From Azadirachta indica (Eukaryota > Streptophyta > Magnoliopsida > Sapindales > Meliaceae): a DNA stretch of 64,000 bases. Of this stretch, positions 37,063 to 50,600 are shown piece after piece. Below the pieces are notes generated by a model. That model made no database searches. It was not told the origin of the DNA and saw nothing but the letters and a program-made list of their open reading frames with translations. A program made the position numbers and the translations under genes. Location of the stretch: NCBI GenBank assembly GCA_022749755.1, contig CM040451.1:13715871-13779870 (forward strand), in the 5' to 3' direction. Each line of letters starts with the position of its first letter. Position 1 is the stretch's first letter.

Positions 37063-37815
37063 CTGTATACCCTCATCTTGAAGTTGAAAGTGAAGCTTGC
37101 CAATTTTGCATACACCATGCTGAGTTCCGGGTAAGGCTTGAAGAACACCAGATTCAGTCGAAAAGATGCAAAAGGGTTTTGAATGACCGAAAAGATATGT
37201 AATTATGTCCCATAAATTCAGCTGCAGTTTTCTATTTATAATGCAAATTAAGGTACATATATTTTGTCGGAAATGCTGCAATGTATTGTAATTTAAAATT
37301 TTCTTCAGATAACTTGTTGCACATACAAGGTGTTTTGCGGCAAAATAAATAAAAATTTTCCATTTCATGACTTCCTTCTGTGAACTACAATAACTCCAAT
37401 GAATTTTCTTTTCCTGCGAAGACTAAAACGCCGTCGTTATAAATATGGACATTTACCAGACATTGTGTTGTGCCAGCCAGTTTGCACTGTTTAGATTCGG
37501 TTAGGAAATGTATCGGCACAACTCCAGGAAGACAAAAATGGTCATGTGAAAAAGCTTGTGCTGATTGAATTCGAACAGGTTGTTCCACGTGCATCCTGTA
37601 TTCGGTTTTTTAATTTATCCTCTTAATCCTTTTTTAATTACTAACAAAATTGTAATTTTAGATCCCAAACTAGAACTCATTTTGATTGGGTTATTTAAGC
37701 TAAAAATTATTAAAAAAAAGTGTTCATTAATTCACTGGCTAGATCATTAATTAAAACACTTAATAAAGTAGGTTAAAATGATATCGAATGGATTTCTAAT
37801 TTTATTTTGTTTTGA

Positions 37816-39114
37816 GGGATATCTTCAACTTTACCCCTTCATTTTTTGACAATCTTTATATATAATCTTATATTTTGAACCCCTCTTTCCGTCCAATCAC
37901 CTAAACTTAACATATTTTTATCAAATTACATTACTACCTTTACTTCAGTGTTTGGGCCTGTGCAAAGACATAAACGTCCTTATAGTTGTGTTCAGAGTGT
38001 ATGTAAAAGGACCAAATTAACCCTACATATAATAAACAATTTTGTGAAATATGTATTATATTATAAATTAATTATCATATATCATTATTCTTTTTAAAAT
38101 CCAAAAATAGTCTCCGCATAGAATATTTGTATAAAGAAATTATTATAAATTTTTATTTTTCATTTTTCAACTGAAAAATATATTTAAAACTATTTTTTTT
38201 ATGCATCCATAATAGAGAAGGTTTTTTATTTTATATAATTCAAGAACAAATCAAATTAGGAAAATTATCCGAAATCAAATCAAATCAAACATTTTTCAAT
38301 AACAATTCTCATCTTATTTTTATAATATCCAAAATCAATTTACCTATTTCAATTCCAACCAACTATATATGCAAATCAATAGAGATATAATATTCAAAAT
38401 AAAAAAACTCAACTCAATTTGATATTTATTTCATAATCAAATAATTAATTCAAAGAAGATACAAGATCTTAAATTTAGTTTATAATCAATAAGGGAAAAA
38501 AAGTAATTCCAAAAAAATAGATCTACAATTTTTAATATGCAGCTAATAATGAAAAAAAATAGTTAATTTCAAAAAATAATAATAGAACTTAATGCAAAGA
38601 AAAAAGAGAAGAGAAAAAAATAACAAATTTTCAATTCTTAGTCTACAACCATTAATGGGGATTAAAAAGAAGAAGAAAGACGAGAAAGGAGTTAAATGAT
38701 GGTCCTTCACTTGCATTGCAAATATTTAACTCTGAGAATCAATAAATATGCCGAAGAAGAGGAGAACCGGAGAAGAGAGATAAAAAGAGATAAGGGAGAG
38801 GAGAGAGAGAAGAGATAAGGGAGAAGAGAGAAAGGAAAGGAGAGAAAATATATTTTGTAATAAATTTAATCTAAAATTACAAATTTATTGTCTTCAGAAA
38901 TTTAACAAAAATGGGTGAATTTTCGGTAATAATTACCGTCTTTTTAACTTAAATTTTTGTTTTGTAATTATTTGTTAAATTTCTATTTTACCCCTGAAAA
39001 TGTTAAGTTTAATGGTTATTGGGCAGAAAGAGGGTTTGTGTTGATGGCTTTTCAAAATATCAGGTTATATGTGAAAATTATCAAAAAATGATGGGGTAAA
39101 GCTGAAGATATCCC
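37816..39114. mobile_element. 1.3-kb non-autonomous Mutator-like element with about 100-bp terminal inverted repeats
   Basis: The left end (37816-37912) and the right end (39001-39114, inverted) match over about 100 bases. They share GGGATATCTTCA, CTTTACCCC, TCATTTTTTGA, ATATTTTGAA, CCCTCTTTC and AAACTTAACA, with scattered substitutions. Flanking 9-base repeats TTGTTTTGA (37807-37815) and TTATTTTGA (39115-39123) differ at one base. Long terminal repeats plus a 9-bp duplication are diagnostic of MULEs. The interior is AT-rich with a purine-rich GAGA block at 38750-38850 and no transposase, so it is non-autonomous. It lies between the SRF8-like gene and the O-fucosyltransferase. Confidence 0.82.
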
Positions 39115-39531
39115 TTATTTTGAAGTTAAAACCGATTATCGTGAGCAATTTATGAGGATTTTATCCTATAAAATAAAATAAAACTCCAAAAATTATTTTT
39201 TAATATTAAACATGATTTTTTCGTAATTTCCATATTTTTGTTATTTTTTAGAAATTGTCTTTTCTGAACCGCTAAGCAAATAAAGCTTTTTACAGTTATA
39301 CTTTGGTCAAATCGCACTCAACTCAGCTTCTAAACTTGTTCATTAACCGTAAACCGCCAGTATTTCCTCCGAAATTTGGCTCAAACGACGCCGTTCAAAG
39401 ACCGGCGCTTCTTGCCGGAACTTATACACTTTCAGCCAACCCAACCCAACTCATCTCAGCTCAGCTCAAGCAAACGCCGCCGCTTTTCTCGCTTCCTTGT
39501 CCTTGGACAAATATACTCGAAACATAAAACA

Positions 39532-42500
39532 ATGTCTTCAAATCGTCTTCTTATCGAATCCAATAAAGAATACGATGCGTCGGATCGGTCCAGCGCTAGC
39601 AATTTTTTATCTGCTTCTCTTACCGGACCGAGTAGCCGCCAGAGCTCGCTGCGGAGGGAACCGAGCCGGTTTTTGAGTAACGGTTTTAGTAAAGAGAAGT
39701 ATTCTATGTCCAGCAATGTAAAGAGAAAAGGAGGGAAGATTTGGTATCAAAGAAAGAGGGTGAAAAGTTTGGTAGCTGTGATTTGTTTGATTTGTTTATT
39801 TTTCTTTGTTAATTGGTTTATGCTTTCCAGTTTACAAGATCATAGTGAAAAAAACAAGTCTTTTTCGAATTCTTCGTCGGCCTCGGTTCCAATTTCAGTT
39901 AAGGTATGTATGCCTGTTATTTTGCAGTAAATATATTGCAGTAAAGTTAATTACTGAAATTTGTAAACTGTTAACTCAATTTAGGTATCGGGAATAAGGA
40001 TTGGGGAAAATGAAGTGTTAGGAAATTATTAGGAGCTGGTTTCTTGCAAATGTCTATGAATTTATTTTGTCAATTAACATTGTGTTTTATGTATATATTT
40101 TTTTTCCAAATGGGTTCGATGTTTGCAGAGAGACTTGAAAAAGTTTGGTAAAGGGAAGAGGTCGCAATATGGTGTTTATGGAAGAATGTTGGCTTTGGCT
40201 GCTCATGCTTTAGCAGAGGTAATTCAATGTCTTATTTTTATCTTGTATTATTATACTTTGTCTATTAAGAGCTGAGGTTGCAATTTTTGGTGATGGATAT
40301 GCTGGATGTAATGTAGGGGCAGAATAAACGTGAGCCAAAAGATTTATGGCAAGAGCCGGTGGTTCCTGCTTCTGCTTGGAGACCTTGTGCCAATCAACGT
40401 AATTGGGAACCTAGTGGTAAGAATCTGTTTGTATGTGTGCGTGCTTGGACAGTTGTTATGTGGAGACAATTTATGTATCTTGGAAGAAAGTAAGATTTAA
40501 GAATGTGGAGTTGTAGGTGAATTGATAACCTGTGCTGATTTTCAATTCCACTTTATGTAATTAATAGGGGGAAATAATGGATACATTTTGGTTACGGCAA
40601 ATGGTGGAATGAACCAGCAACGAGTAGCTGTAAGTGTTGCTTCTGATGCAAATTTCACGTGCCGTTGTTGTCTATTATGTGCAACTAAATCTTGGTCTTT
40701 TTGTTGGTTTTGTACACAAGCTTTACTTCTGAAGCATTGACACATTTTGTTCATACAATTTTCTGACTGTAAACAGATTTGCAATGCTGTTGTCCTAGCA
40801 CGATTGCTTAATGCAACTCTTGTTGTTCCCAAATTTATGTACAGTAGTGTATGGAAAGACATGAGGTAACATATTCATTTCTTTCTTTCTTTTGCTTGTT
40901 ATTTAATTACCACCCTATCTTTTTTCTTTTGTCTGGTTAATGTTTTTTCAATTTATAACTGCTGCATCTAATTGCTGGATCAGAAGTAGGTTTCTTACAT
41001 TAATCATTAAGTTTTACTGTTTGCTCCAGTCATCAAACTCTAAGCATTCCCCTGCTTCCAATGGTTAACTTTTTTGAGACTTGGTTGGTGATATTCTGCT
41101 GTTTCTGGATTGGTATTAAGGTATCCTACAGAAGTAGCATGTTTTCTTGTCAGAGTGTGGATATTTCATGTGTTCCTTGGTTTTGATCTTGCGTTGTAAT
41201 TTCACTATTGGTATTGGGCACTAAATGATAAGGATTCAGTTCAAATTTAGCTTGTCTTATTTGAGGCAGGCAGCATATCTGTATATCTTGAATCACATTT
41301 AGTAACATTTAGTGGCATTTTTGAATCATTTGCTGATTTTATATTATAAAATATTTTCTCTTGATGGACAGTAAGTAACAATATTAAATTTTATAATTTC
41401 ATAGTCAATTCAACGATATCTATCAAGAGGAGCATTTTATTAACTACCTAACTCCTGATATTCGGATAGTGAAGGAACTTCCAGTTGAGCTACAGTCATT
41501 AGATTTGGAGGCAATTGGTAGTGTTGTGAGTACCTTAGTCAAATTTGTTCAATTCTTAATTGATGCAGTAGTAGCATAAGTGATTGTGTTTGTTTATAGT
41601 GTAGTTCAAATGCTGTTTCAGGTGACAGACGTAGACATCCCAAAAGAGTCCAAGCCAAGTTTTTATTTGAAAAACGTACTGCCTATTCTACTTCGAAATA
41701 GGATTGTGCATCTTCTTGGATTTGGGAATCGTTTGGCCTTTGACCCGATACCTTTTCAGTTGCAGGTGAATTTGTAGCCTTTGTTATTCTAGTCAAATGC
41801 AAGTTCTTTAGACTGTAAGCATTATTTATTGGTTTGTCATCATAACTTGGTCTTTTGTAGAGTTATGCCCTTCATCTTTCTTACTTTGCTCTTCCTGATT
41901 GGAGACTTCATTTAGAGACTTCGATGTAGATGTAACTTTCACGCACTACAATTTGCTCCTAAAATACAAGAAACTGGTGCTTTGCTTCTTCGGAGGTTGC
42001 GAAAGCATGAAGGTCACCCTGGGCCATTGGATCATTATCTTGTTGGTCCATATGCAGAAACAATCATGAAGGAAGAAATGGTTCACTCTGCAAAAGCTTC
42101 TAGATATTTAGCTCTACATCTGAGGTTTGAAATTGACATGGTAGCTCATTCTCTATGTGAATTTGGTGGAGGAGAAGAAGAGAGACAAGAATTGGAAGCG
42201 TATCGTGAAATTCATTTTCCTGCATTGACACTTCTCAAGAAGACAACAAAGTATACACTTCTTACTTTTATTGTGTTACTGCATTGTGTATATTCATAGG
42301 AATTGAGGGAGGGCACATATTGTTTTGTTCCTTGTATTTATTCAAAATGAAGTGTGTTTATTTTCCAACTACTATGATTTTCATTATTTAAGGAAATTAA
42401 TTTAACTTGTTGCAGGCTACCTTCTCCTGCAGAGCTCAGATCTGAAGGCCTCTGTCCATTGACACCTGAAGAAGCGGTACTTATGCTTGCTGCTCTTGGT

Positions 42501-43138
42501 TTCAACCGCAAGACACATATATTTGTGGCAGGGGCACAGATATTTGGAGGAATGCAAAGATTGGCTGCCTTGAAGAGCTTATATCCTTATTTAGTTACTA
42601 AAGAGAACTTGCTTTCAGCAACTGAACTTGAACCATTCAAGAACTTTTCATCTCAGGTAAAATATCAGGAACTAATAATATTTGTCATTTTAGGTTCCTG
42701 ATTTTTATTAAAGTAATTTGTCTGCATGCAGTCTGCAAATTTTGATTAGTTATTATAAGCAGTTAGATGTTCGTTTACTTTCATCTTGTCTGTTATCTAT
42801 AATAAGCTTACGTCTTATGTCTTATACAGCTTGCAGTGCTGGATTATATTGGCTGCACTGCTGCTGATGCATTCGCCATGACAGACTCGGGTAGCCAGTT
42901 GTCGTCACTGGTATCTGGTTATCGAATATATTATGGTGGTGGTAAGATGCCAACAATTCGGCCAAACAAGCGAAGACTTGCAGCGATCTTCATGAAGAAT
43001 TCAACCATAGAGTGGAAAGTCTTTGAACAGAGGGTTAGAAAGGCAGTTAGACAAACTAAAAACATCAAGCCTAGGCCAAAGGCAAGAAGTGTTTATCGGT
43101 ATCCACGGTGTAAAGAGTGTATGTGCACTACAGACTAA
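39532..43138 (+). CDS. Plant O-fucosyltransferase family (DUF246/GT106-like) glycosyltransferase
   Basis: Ten exons: 39532-39903, 40129-40218, 40317-40416, 40568-40629, 40777-40865, 41405-41525, 41622-41765, 41916-42250, 42416-42656 and 42830-43138; 620 aa. It is a type II Golgi membrane protein: a Ser-rich cytosolic tail, basic KRKGGKIWYQRKRVK, then one helix (LVAVICLICLFFFVNWFML, residues about 83-101). The luminal GDP-fucose-binding fold shows GYILVTANGGMNQQR, CNAVVLARLLNATLVVP, the RYLALHLRFEIDM motif and DSGSQLSSLVSGYR. The family modifies cell-wall polysaccharides or proteins; the acceptor of this member is unknown. I used the ATG at 39532; an in-frame ATG at 39376 would add 52 low-complexity residues and is less likely. 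The gene faces the subtilase with only 224 bp between stop codons. Confidence 0.92.
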
Positions 43139-43362
43139 TCTGTTTGTCTTGTCGAACATGCATAATTTTTCATTCATTTTGATTTAGCTTTTCCTTAGTA
43201 TTCATTTGAGTTCTAGGCCAATTGAGTGCTGTCCTGGGAACAGCGGCACCTGATAATTTTCTCTTTATACAGAAGTATACAAAAGATGCAATGCAACATA
43301 GAAGGACATGATGCTATATTGCATCTCCAGCTTGTTGCAATTCCACTTTTATTAATCTTGAT

Positions 43363-46300
43363 TTAGATAATTGAAACTGGTTTAACTGACAATGGTATTC
43401 TTACAATGTGATTCAAACTTCCTGTTAAAACAATCCCACCAAAGCTGAAATCTTCCAGTGCTTCGGTCACATTAAATTGTATGTCTACATCTTGAAATCC
43501 CTGTGGAGCTATAGTAAACCAAGGTGGAGACAAGCTAACAGTTGTCCCATTCGGAGGCAACACTGAGCTCAAATATGTCTCTGATCTGTTTCCAACATTC
43601 TTGAAACTACGCCGCAACTGCAGAGACCTTGTTAGAGATGAAATTGTCACTGACGGAAGGTTCAGGTTTGCAGGGTGGCCAAGCGACTGACTGCACCACA
43701 CTCCGGTTCTTGCCTTGATTGAAATCCGATCAACGTTGGGCAAAGAGCACAAGAAACTGATGTAGTCTTCAAATCCTTTTCAGTATCAGGCATTACATAA
43801 ATGAGATCTACCGAAGCAAAACTAAAAAACCTCCAGAAATGCTGTAAGAAGGGTATTACCTGATGATAAAACCAAACCAGGGTCAATAGCACGAGTTGCA
43901 CTGACAAGGCCGGCCCCCAAATCAAAATGACTGGAGGTATTCAAGCCACTGATGTCAAATCCTTCTGCCATTATAAGTTCTCCGAAATTATCATACTTGG
44001 TAGCAGTGGTCGAGATGGCGGACGCAATCATTGACGGCGTCCATGATGGATTATATTGCCTGATGAGAGCTGCTATTCCTGCAATATGTGGCGTCGCCAT
44101 ACTTGTACCAGACAGCAGAGCAAAATTGTATCCTTACACGTGTAGTCAAGTTTTAATAATTTAATTAGTTTCTATTTGGAAGTATCAGACTTAGAAAGCA
44201 AAACCAACTGAATTTAGTACCTGTAAGTATGGTATCTAAGGCGCTAACGGGGCTCCAGGCTGCCCAAATTTGGTGGCCTGGAGCAATTACATCAGGCTTT
44301 AGAACATCAGTAGGGTTTTTGCTGATGTCAATAAAATCCGGTCCCCTGGAAGAAAATCTGCTAACTGTTGGAGCTCGACCTTCAAATGAAGCAACTCTAC
44401 CTTCTGCTATGCCAGCTTGCGCGTTGAATTTTGTAGCAAATCCCCTCTCGTCCCTTTCTGTTTGTTGCTCATAGTAGTGCAAAATGATCTACAGATTAAA
44501 ATACAACTTTTTTTTTTTAATCTGAAAACAATATTTCTTGTTATTGTTAAATTCAGTGTGATATTTGGTAATACCTGTGAACTTGAGACTTTTGGGACCA
44601 GAATGCCAGAAACAGAATAGGGAAGGGGTTCAGCTACAAAATCACCATAATTTCGGCTTGCAATTAGAATAAAACCCACGAATCCCAGAGCTCTTGCCGT
44701 GTCGATTATGGCAGTTATTGTAGAAGTCTGGTTATAGAACCCATCCGAGAAAGTGCAAATCACAATACTACCTTCCACAAGATTAGGCTCAAATGCTTCC
44801 GGAGATTGGCATTCTTCAATGTACTGCGGAGTCCTGGGAAATGTCCCATTTATCTTAAGCGCATCCTTGGCCAATACTAACCTGGAAAGAAATAACCCTC
44901 TTCCACAAGTTGGCCCTGAGCAAGAAAACCAAATATATTACGAGATCTGATTGCGATGATCTTGAATTATTAGTTCTTCATAATCTGCCATAAATATATA
45001 TACCTGATAATCCTACGCCTCCAACTTTTTGGCCATCTCCGAGCAGGAGAGAACCGGGATAACTTCTGTCAGTGCTGCAAGAAGCTGCAGCTACAGCCCA
45101 GGGGGCGTAAGACACCACAGTCGACGGAGCTGGCCCCTGATTCCCGGCAGCTTGCACCACGAAAACTCCAGCTCGTCTTGCAAACAGAATGAAAACATCG
45201 AAAATACCTAAGAAAGTGATGGTATCTCTTGGCGGTTCGTCTGGTCCAATGGAGAGTGCTAAGATATCTACACCATCTAGGGTTGCCTACGTGTGTTTGG
45301 AATAAAACAAGTGTATAAAAGATATGTCAGTTCAATTCTTTGACTAAGATTGATTTACGATATTAATTTTACTTGATCAATGGCGGCGATCACATCTGCA
45401 AGAGTTCCCACCGTTGGATACACAGCTTTATAAACAGCAATCCTGAAAATGTTTCAAAAATGATGTAAAATTCCACTGCTTACATACTACAAAGGCAATA
45501 GAGCCATGCAGTAGTGTGCATGCACGATAATTATCGGATTCCAACAGTTACCGGGCACGTGGCGCCATCCCACTGGCTCGTCCATAAAAGAAGCCATTCA
45601 CGACCACCGGAACATCGGCATTTCCGGCTGCCGTTGATGCTACATGACTGAAAAAACAACCTACATTAATCTTGCTCGTCATTGTAATCTCAGGAAGACA
45701 ATAAGGTGAACTTAAATATATACCTGCCATGTCCGGCAGCATCAAATGGTGAAAGAAAGTCCACAGAAGTGTTGAGAGTAGCAACAGCTTGAGCCCCAGC
45801 TGAGAAAAATCTAGCTGAAACTATCTTTCCATTGCAGGACGTTGCCGGAAAACGAGGACCCGGCTCACAGACACCGGAAAAATGAGAAATATTCGACGTG
45901 AACGGATTCACTGAATCATAACTGAAGCTTGGATGTAAAGGGTTGATTCCTGTGTCAACAAAACCGATCACAATTCCTTGACCTGCATTTTTTTCTCCTC
46001 CTCCTTGCGTCCAAACTCCTTGTGGTAACCCTAAAAATTGAGGAGTGTAAGTTGTCATCAATTTGGCTCTTCTATCTTTCTCTACCAGCTTTATTTGCTG
46101 AGCATTTACGAGTTTCTTCGCCTGAAATGTAAATAATTTGTTGAGAAATTGAGATTTTTTATTAATGGTATGAATATTTGTGACGGAGAAGTTTATGTGG
46201 ACCTGGGAAGGGGTTGTGTGGACTGCAAAGCCATTAACAATGTGTTTAAAGCTGTATAGTTTGTTGTAGCTTCCTTTTTCTAAAGTGCTTTCCAGAATTT

Positions 46301-46613
46301 GGTCATGGAATTCCACCAACTTCTTTGCATGAGCTTTGGAAACATCACTGTAGCCATTCACATGAAAATAAAACATCAAATTTTATTTCTAGTGGCCACA
46401 TCCAATAATTTTTTTTAGGTTTACAGATGAATATTTCTACCTGTACTCTGATCGTCTTCTGTCATTTCTACTTGGAGTGCTGTCATGAAATGCAACTGGA
46501 TCTCCTTCAACTAAAACCAAATATATATCCCTCTCTTCTGCAAGACAAGCTATAAAACTCATCGTGAAGACGAGAAGAGCAGTATAGAATAATGCGTCAA
46601 TCTTGTTTGCCAT
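43363..46613 (-). CDS. SBT2.4: Subtilisin-like serine protease, SBT2.4/ALE1 type
   Basis: Ten exons: 46613-46441, 46347-46203, 46121-45724, 45647-45552, 45442-45373, 45286-45004, 44915-44575, 44488-44221, 44132-43860 and 43775-43363; 819 aa. Signal peptide (residues 1-25), I9 propeptide with YLVLVEGDPVAF and HIVNGFAVHTTPSQ, then the S8 domain. The full triad is present: Asp162 in GFVDTGINPLHPSF, His237 in GHGSHVAST and Ser602 in SGTSMATPHIAG, plus the oxyanion Asn343 in QAAGNQGPAP. A PA domain (VEGSIVICTF, then GFVGFILIA) is inserted, and an Fn-III-like domain ends the protein. The secreted enzyme would act in the apoplast. In Arabidopsis ALE1 processes the TWS1 peptide for embryo cuticle formation and lies next to STM. 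I infer SBT2.4 from that synteny plus SBT2 motifs. Confidence 0.9.
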
Positions 46614-47641
46614 GTTTACACAGAAATGAAATGGAAAGTTTGGTAGGTTAATTCCATTACAAATAGTTAAAAAAATGGAAGGAAATTAATGGTGCGTTCC
46701 TTTCTATAGCTTGTGCTTAACCTCATTATTAACGTGAATAAAGCTGCTAATAAATGAGTTGTTTAGGGAAAAACTAATTAGCCCCATTCCAAATTTTGAC
46801 GGTTACTTTTCTTCCTAATTAGTAGAATATGTTCGAACTTGAGTGTTGAAAATTTGTGCATGGCATGTTTCTCGCTTGCCAACTCACGCCAAACATCATT
46901 TAGTAGGAAGCATTCTAAAAGGTTTCTATTCGTTTACCGTCTTCTCTATTCAGTTCGAGACATCGTGCTGGCCAGGTTAACTTTTTCTATGCATGAATCC
47001 ATCAGTTTTTCCAAACTTTTTGGCTGGTCGATGATTATCTCTAATATTGGATTTCTCATGCAAGTTCTAGCCAGCAGAGGTGTACAAATTGCTTCACAGA
47101 ATTCCTTGGCCGTACAGAATTTGACAATCTTGATGACCAGTGCTTAAATTTCACATCAAAAGTGGGGAAAGGTATATGATATATCAAATCATCGCCAGAG
47201 AAGTTGACGAACTAGAATTTAGAAACCTTGATAATTTGGAAAGAGAATTAGGCAAACGAATAAACAAGTGAAACTGCCGTTCAATATTCTTTCATAGCAT
47301 CAACATGCTTAGTATAATGTGAGCATGCATGCAGAATCGAATAACCGGAAAAACACAGTTACAGAAAACACTGGAAACTCAAATTTCTGGGTTTAAATGT
47401 TTATGTCAAGAAAGCTACATTTGAATCTTTCCAGGACAGACTCAAAAGAGAGAACCAACTCCTAAACCTAGAATAGGTACATACTGTCTCAAAATAAAAA
47501 CATTACTAACAGACCCACAGTTTGACCCGAGCATGACAAAGCATTCCTGACTATACAACTTACACAACGGCATTCTACAAGCTAAAACTGGAAGATAAGC
47601 CACCACCCTCATGCATTGAATGCAATGCCCCCAAAATGTAC
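46614..47641. other. Subtilase promoter and EBS 3' flank
   Basis: About 1 kb between the subtilase start and the EBS stop. The left third should hold the subtilase promoter; the right part is the EBS 3'UTR. A 65-codon minus-strand stretch (46946-47143) looks protein-like but has no identifiable family and is treated under findings. Confidence 0.45.
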
Positions 47642-50600
47642 TCATCTCTTCCGTCGCTTGGGTTCCACCTGGTAACAAAGATCATAGGTTTCATCAACCA
47701 ATAATGTAAATATTGAAGACAAGAAACAAGAGATCATAAAGCTTGAACAAATATTTGTAAAAACAGGATTTCCCTAGCATGCATGCAGATATTATACCAA
47801 CTGAATGACCACTCAAACTTGACAGCATAATCAATGAATACTCTACCGACTCATGTAGACTTGAAAGGATCTTGTTATCACAAAAATACAAAAAGCAACA
47901 AGCACTTTTTATAGAATGAACATGCACAGAAATTAAGATTCTGCTAATTGTCATCATTACCATCGAGTGTTAACGCAGGCATGTGCAGAGGTCTAAACAT
48001 CTTGTAATGTAAAAGTCGATATCAAGATCAACTGAAAATGTTTGATCAACAGAAGCAGGTTATCACCAGACATCAGAAGAAGGAAAATTATAGATCATAT
48101 CATGTCACCAATGTGTCCAGATAATTTTATACATAAACGATTCAAGGTCAAACTAACAATTTAATATCTGGATTAATCAAATCCTCAAAAGTGCAGTGCT
48201 GCTAATAAGAAGAGGTAGAAATATAACAGGGTTACATAGTGCTAAAAAATTTGTCATAACAACTTAGCATTGAAAGCAATTAATCAGCATGCATGAGAAA
48301 CTATGAATGTGGCATTCCAACAAGAAAATGTAACCCATCAAATGTTAAATTCTAAATTCATGAAGCATTAAGACACACTGAGACAAGATTCCCAAATTAA
48401 GAACTCATATGCAAGTGTATAACCAGCACTACACAGGAGAAGTTGTGCATATAAGTCCAAACATTGTCCACAAGAAGATATCAACAGAAGACAACAAAAT
48501 CTGCAACATTAATTTTCTCAGGATTGTGATTGATAGGGCTAAGAGAGTACACACCACCACTTGAGGACTGTGCACTTTAGTATTGAAGTTAAGAAGCACA
48601 ATCAAGTGTTTAGTTTTGATAGCTCATGCTGAAAAATCAGTTTTTTCTTCTTCAAGCACACGTAGCCTATGCATTACTTTGCTTCAAGAAGTGATGGGCA
48701 ATATAAATTGTGCAAGAAATCTGTACCAATATATCTAACACACAAATCAAGTTTCTGAATTAGTGCATCAGTTATACTGTGCACATCATTCATCATCAAT
48801 TGACATCCATACATTGGTGAAATGATTTCTTTCATTCTAGTACCAATCGCTACTTCCATTCATTGATGAAAAGGAAAGTATTAATTCCCATATCTGAAAG
48901 CCTTAATATATCCAACAATCACATTAACTTGAGTAACATGCCAATGAACCACAAGAGAAACGGCCAATTTCATTATCAACAAACACTGTATATCACTTAT
49001 TTATCCGAGATTATATCATGGAAAAAGTAAACTTCAGGTATAATCGGTGATATTAAAATGAGAACCACATTCATCATGAAAAACGACATGCTTTTAAAAT
49101 GTCTGTTTCTTTTCCTCCCAAAATTTTCTGCTGCACGAGAAGCCTGCGTTGAACACGGACTTCATAACAGATTTGATCCTGGGTCCTCAAATGATTTCTT
49201 TTATAGTGCAGAGATAAGTGTTGGAAGATCTTTCATCTTAAAAAACAGCATCAACCAAATAATGGCCATAGCATTTTGGATTACAGCAAAAGAATTTAAT
49301 GTGTGGTTAAGAGTACTTTACACAGGCACCAGCAATTGACACTAAAGAAGCCTATACTGCTAAAAATTTCATCTACCAGGGTCGCATTTCTTTAAGACTT
49401 TTTCATTGCTTTCAAATATCTTTTACCTTCAAGTGACCAGTTCCATTATAAGATGGACCAGAAATTTATAATTTTTCTTTGGATAACAATGATGATAAAC
49501 AAATTAAAGAACAGCATATTTTTGAAGAACCAGCCACAGAAAATTCCATTTTTTGAACATTTCCAGAAAGTTAATGTCCATATTATTTTTCTCAACTTCC
49601 AATGTGAAAACCAAATAACAGCCCAGACAACAGCCTTTGCAAAAGCAGGAATAACTACCCAACGGGGGAAAACAAAAACTGGCAACAACTAGTCTCACCT
49701 TGACATCAGCTGCTGGTGATGAAGAAAATCCATTCTGGGATCTTTTGATTTCATCATCAGACGAACATTCAGAACAAACAAAATGTTCAAGCTTTTTTGC
49801 TTCTTCAATTGTCATGCCCACACAAGCAGGATGATACCTACAATCAGAATGGCATACAAAGAGCAAGAGTCATAGACTATTAAGTAGATTAAGAGAAATA
49901 GACCAATTATACTGTAGATGTTCACGCATTTTTGCCATGTAGTTGTGCAGCAAAATTTCCACAGTTTATTGCAGCACAAACTCTACCCCTCTGCCCCCAA
50001 AGGAAAAGGAGAAATGGATTTCACCATTCATATCCAAATGGTTAACCCAGGGAGGCAGATTTATATAATTTAACATAACCATAACCTGGACTAACTAAAA
50101 TCAGAATCATGACAAAAGAAACATGGATCTACTAAGCAATCAAAATTCAAGAGTGAGGCAGCGAAAATTTCCAGCTTCTTAATAGAACGTAATCTATTGC
50201 TTCTCCCCCAATCTTTGCACCTCCCAGTTATCCAATATTTTAAATTCTTAGTTGTTTATGAATCATGTAGGAAAATGAAATACTAACTGTTGCCAACATA
50301 AATTAGCACAAAAAAGAAGCAGACAAGAATATTACCAGTCCTTGCACCCCTCACATTGTACCATGAGATCATCTGGGTTATATGGCATCTCACATTTGCA
50401 ATACCTTCAAAACAAAATAAAAGATATCAAAAACCCTCAATGGCTGCAACCAAAATACCATATCCCATGCAAAAACAACAACAAAGCAAAAAAACTCACA
50501 CGGCAACTCGGTCTGGCGTAAAACCCCCTGTAGCAGCCTTATACTCAAATCTAGAGTAGTAATCTTCAGCACCAACATTCTCAAGCTTAGTGTAGTTCTT

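Noticed and set aside
39376..39531. 52-residue N-terminal extension of the O-fucosyltransferase
   Set aside because: The extension is Ser/Gln/Arg-rich with no conserved feature, and the downstream Met (MSSNRLL) gives the usual short cytosolic tail before the membrane helix.
49058..49339. 93-codon plus-strand frame inside the last EBS intron
   Set aside because: Low-complexity, no domain, antisense to the host intron, no promoter or splice evidence.
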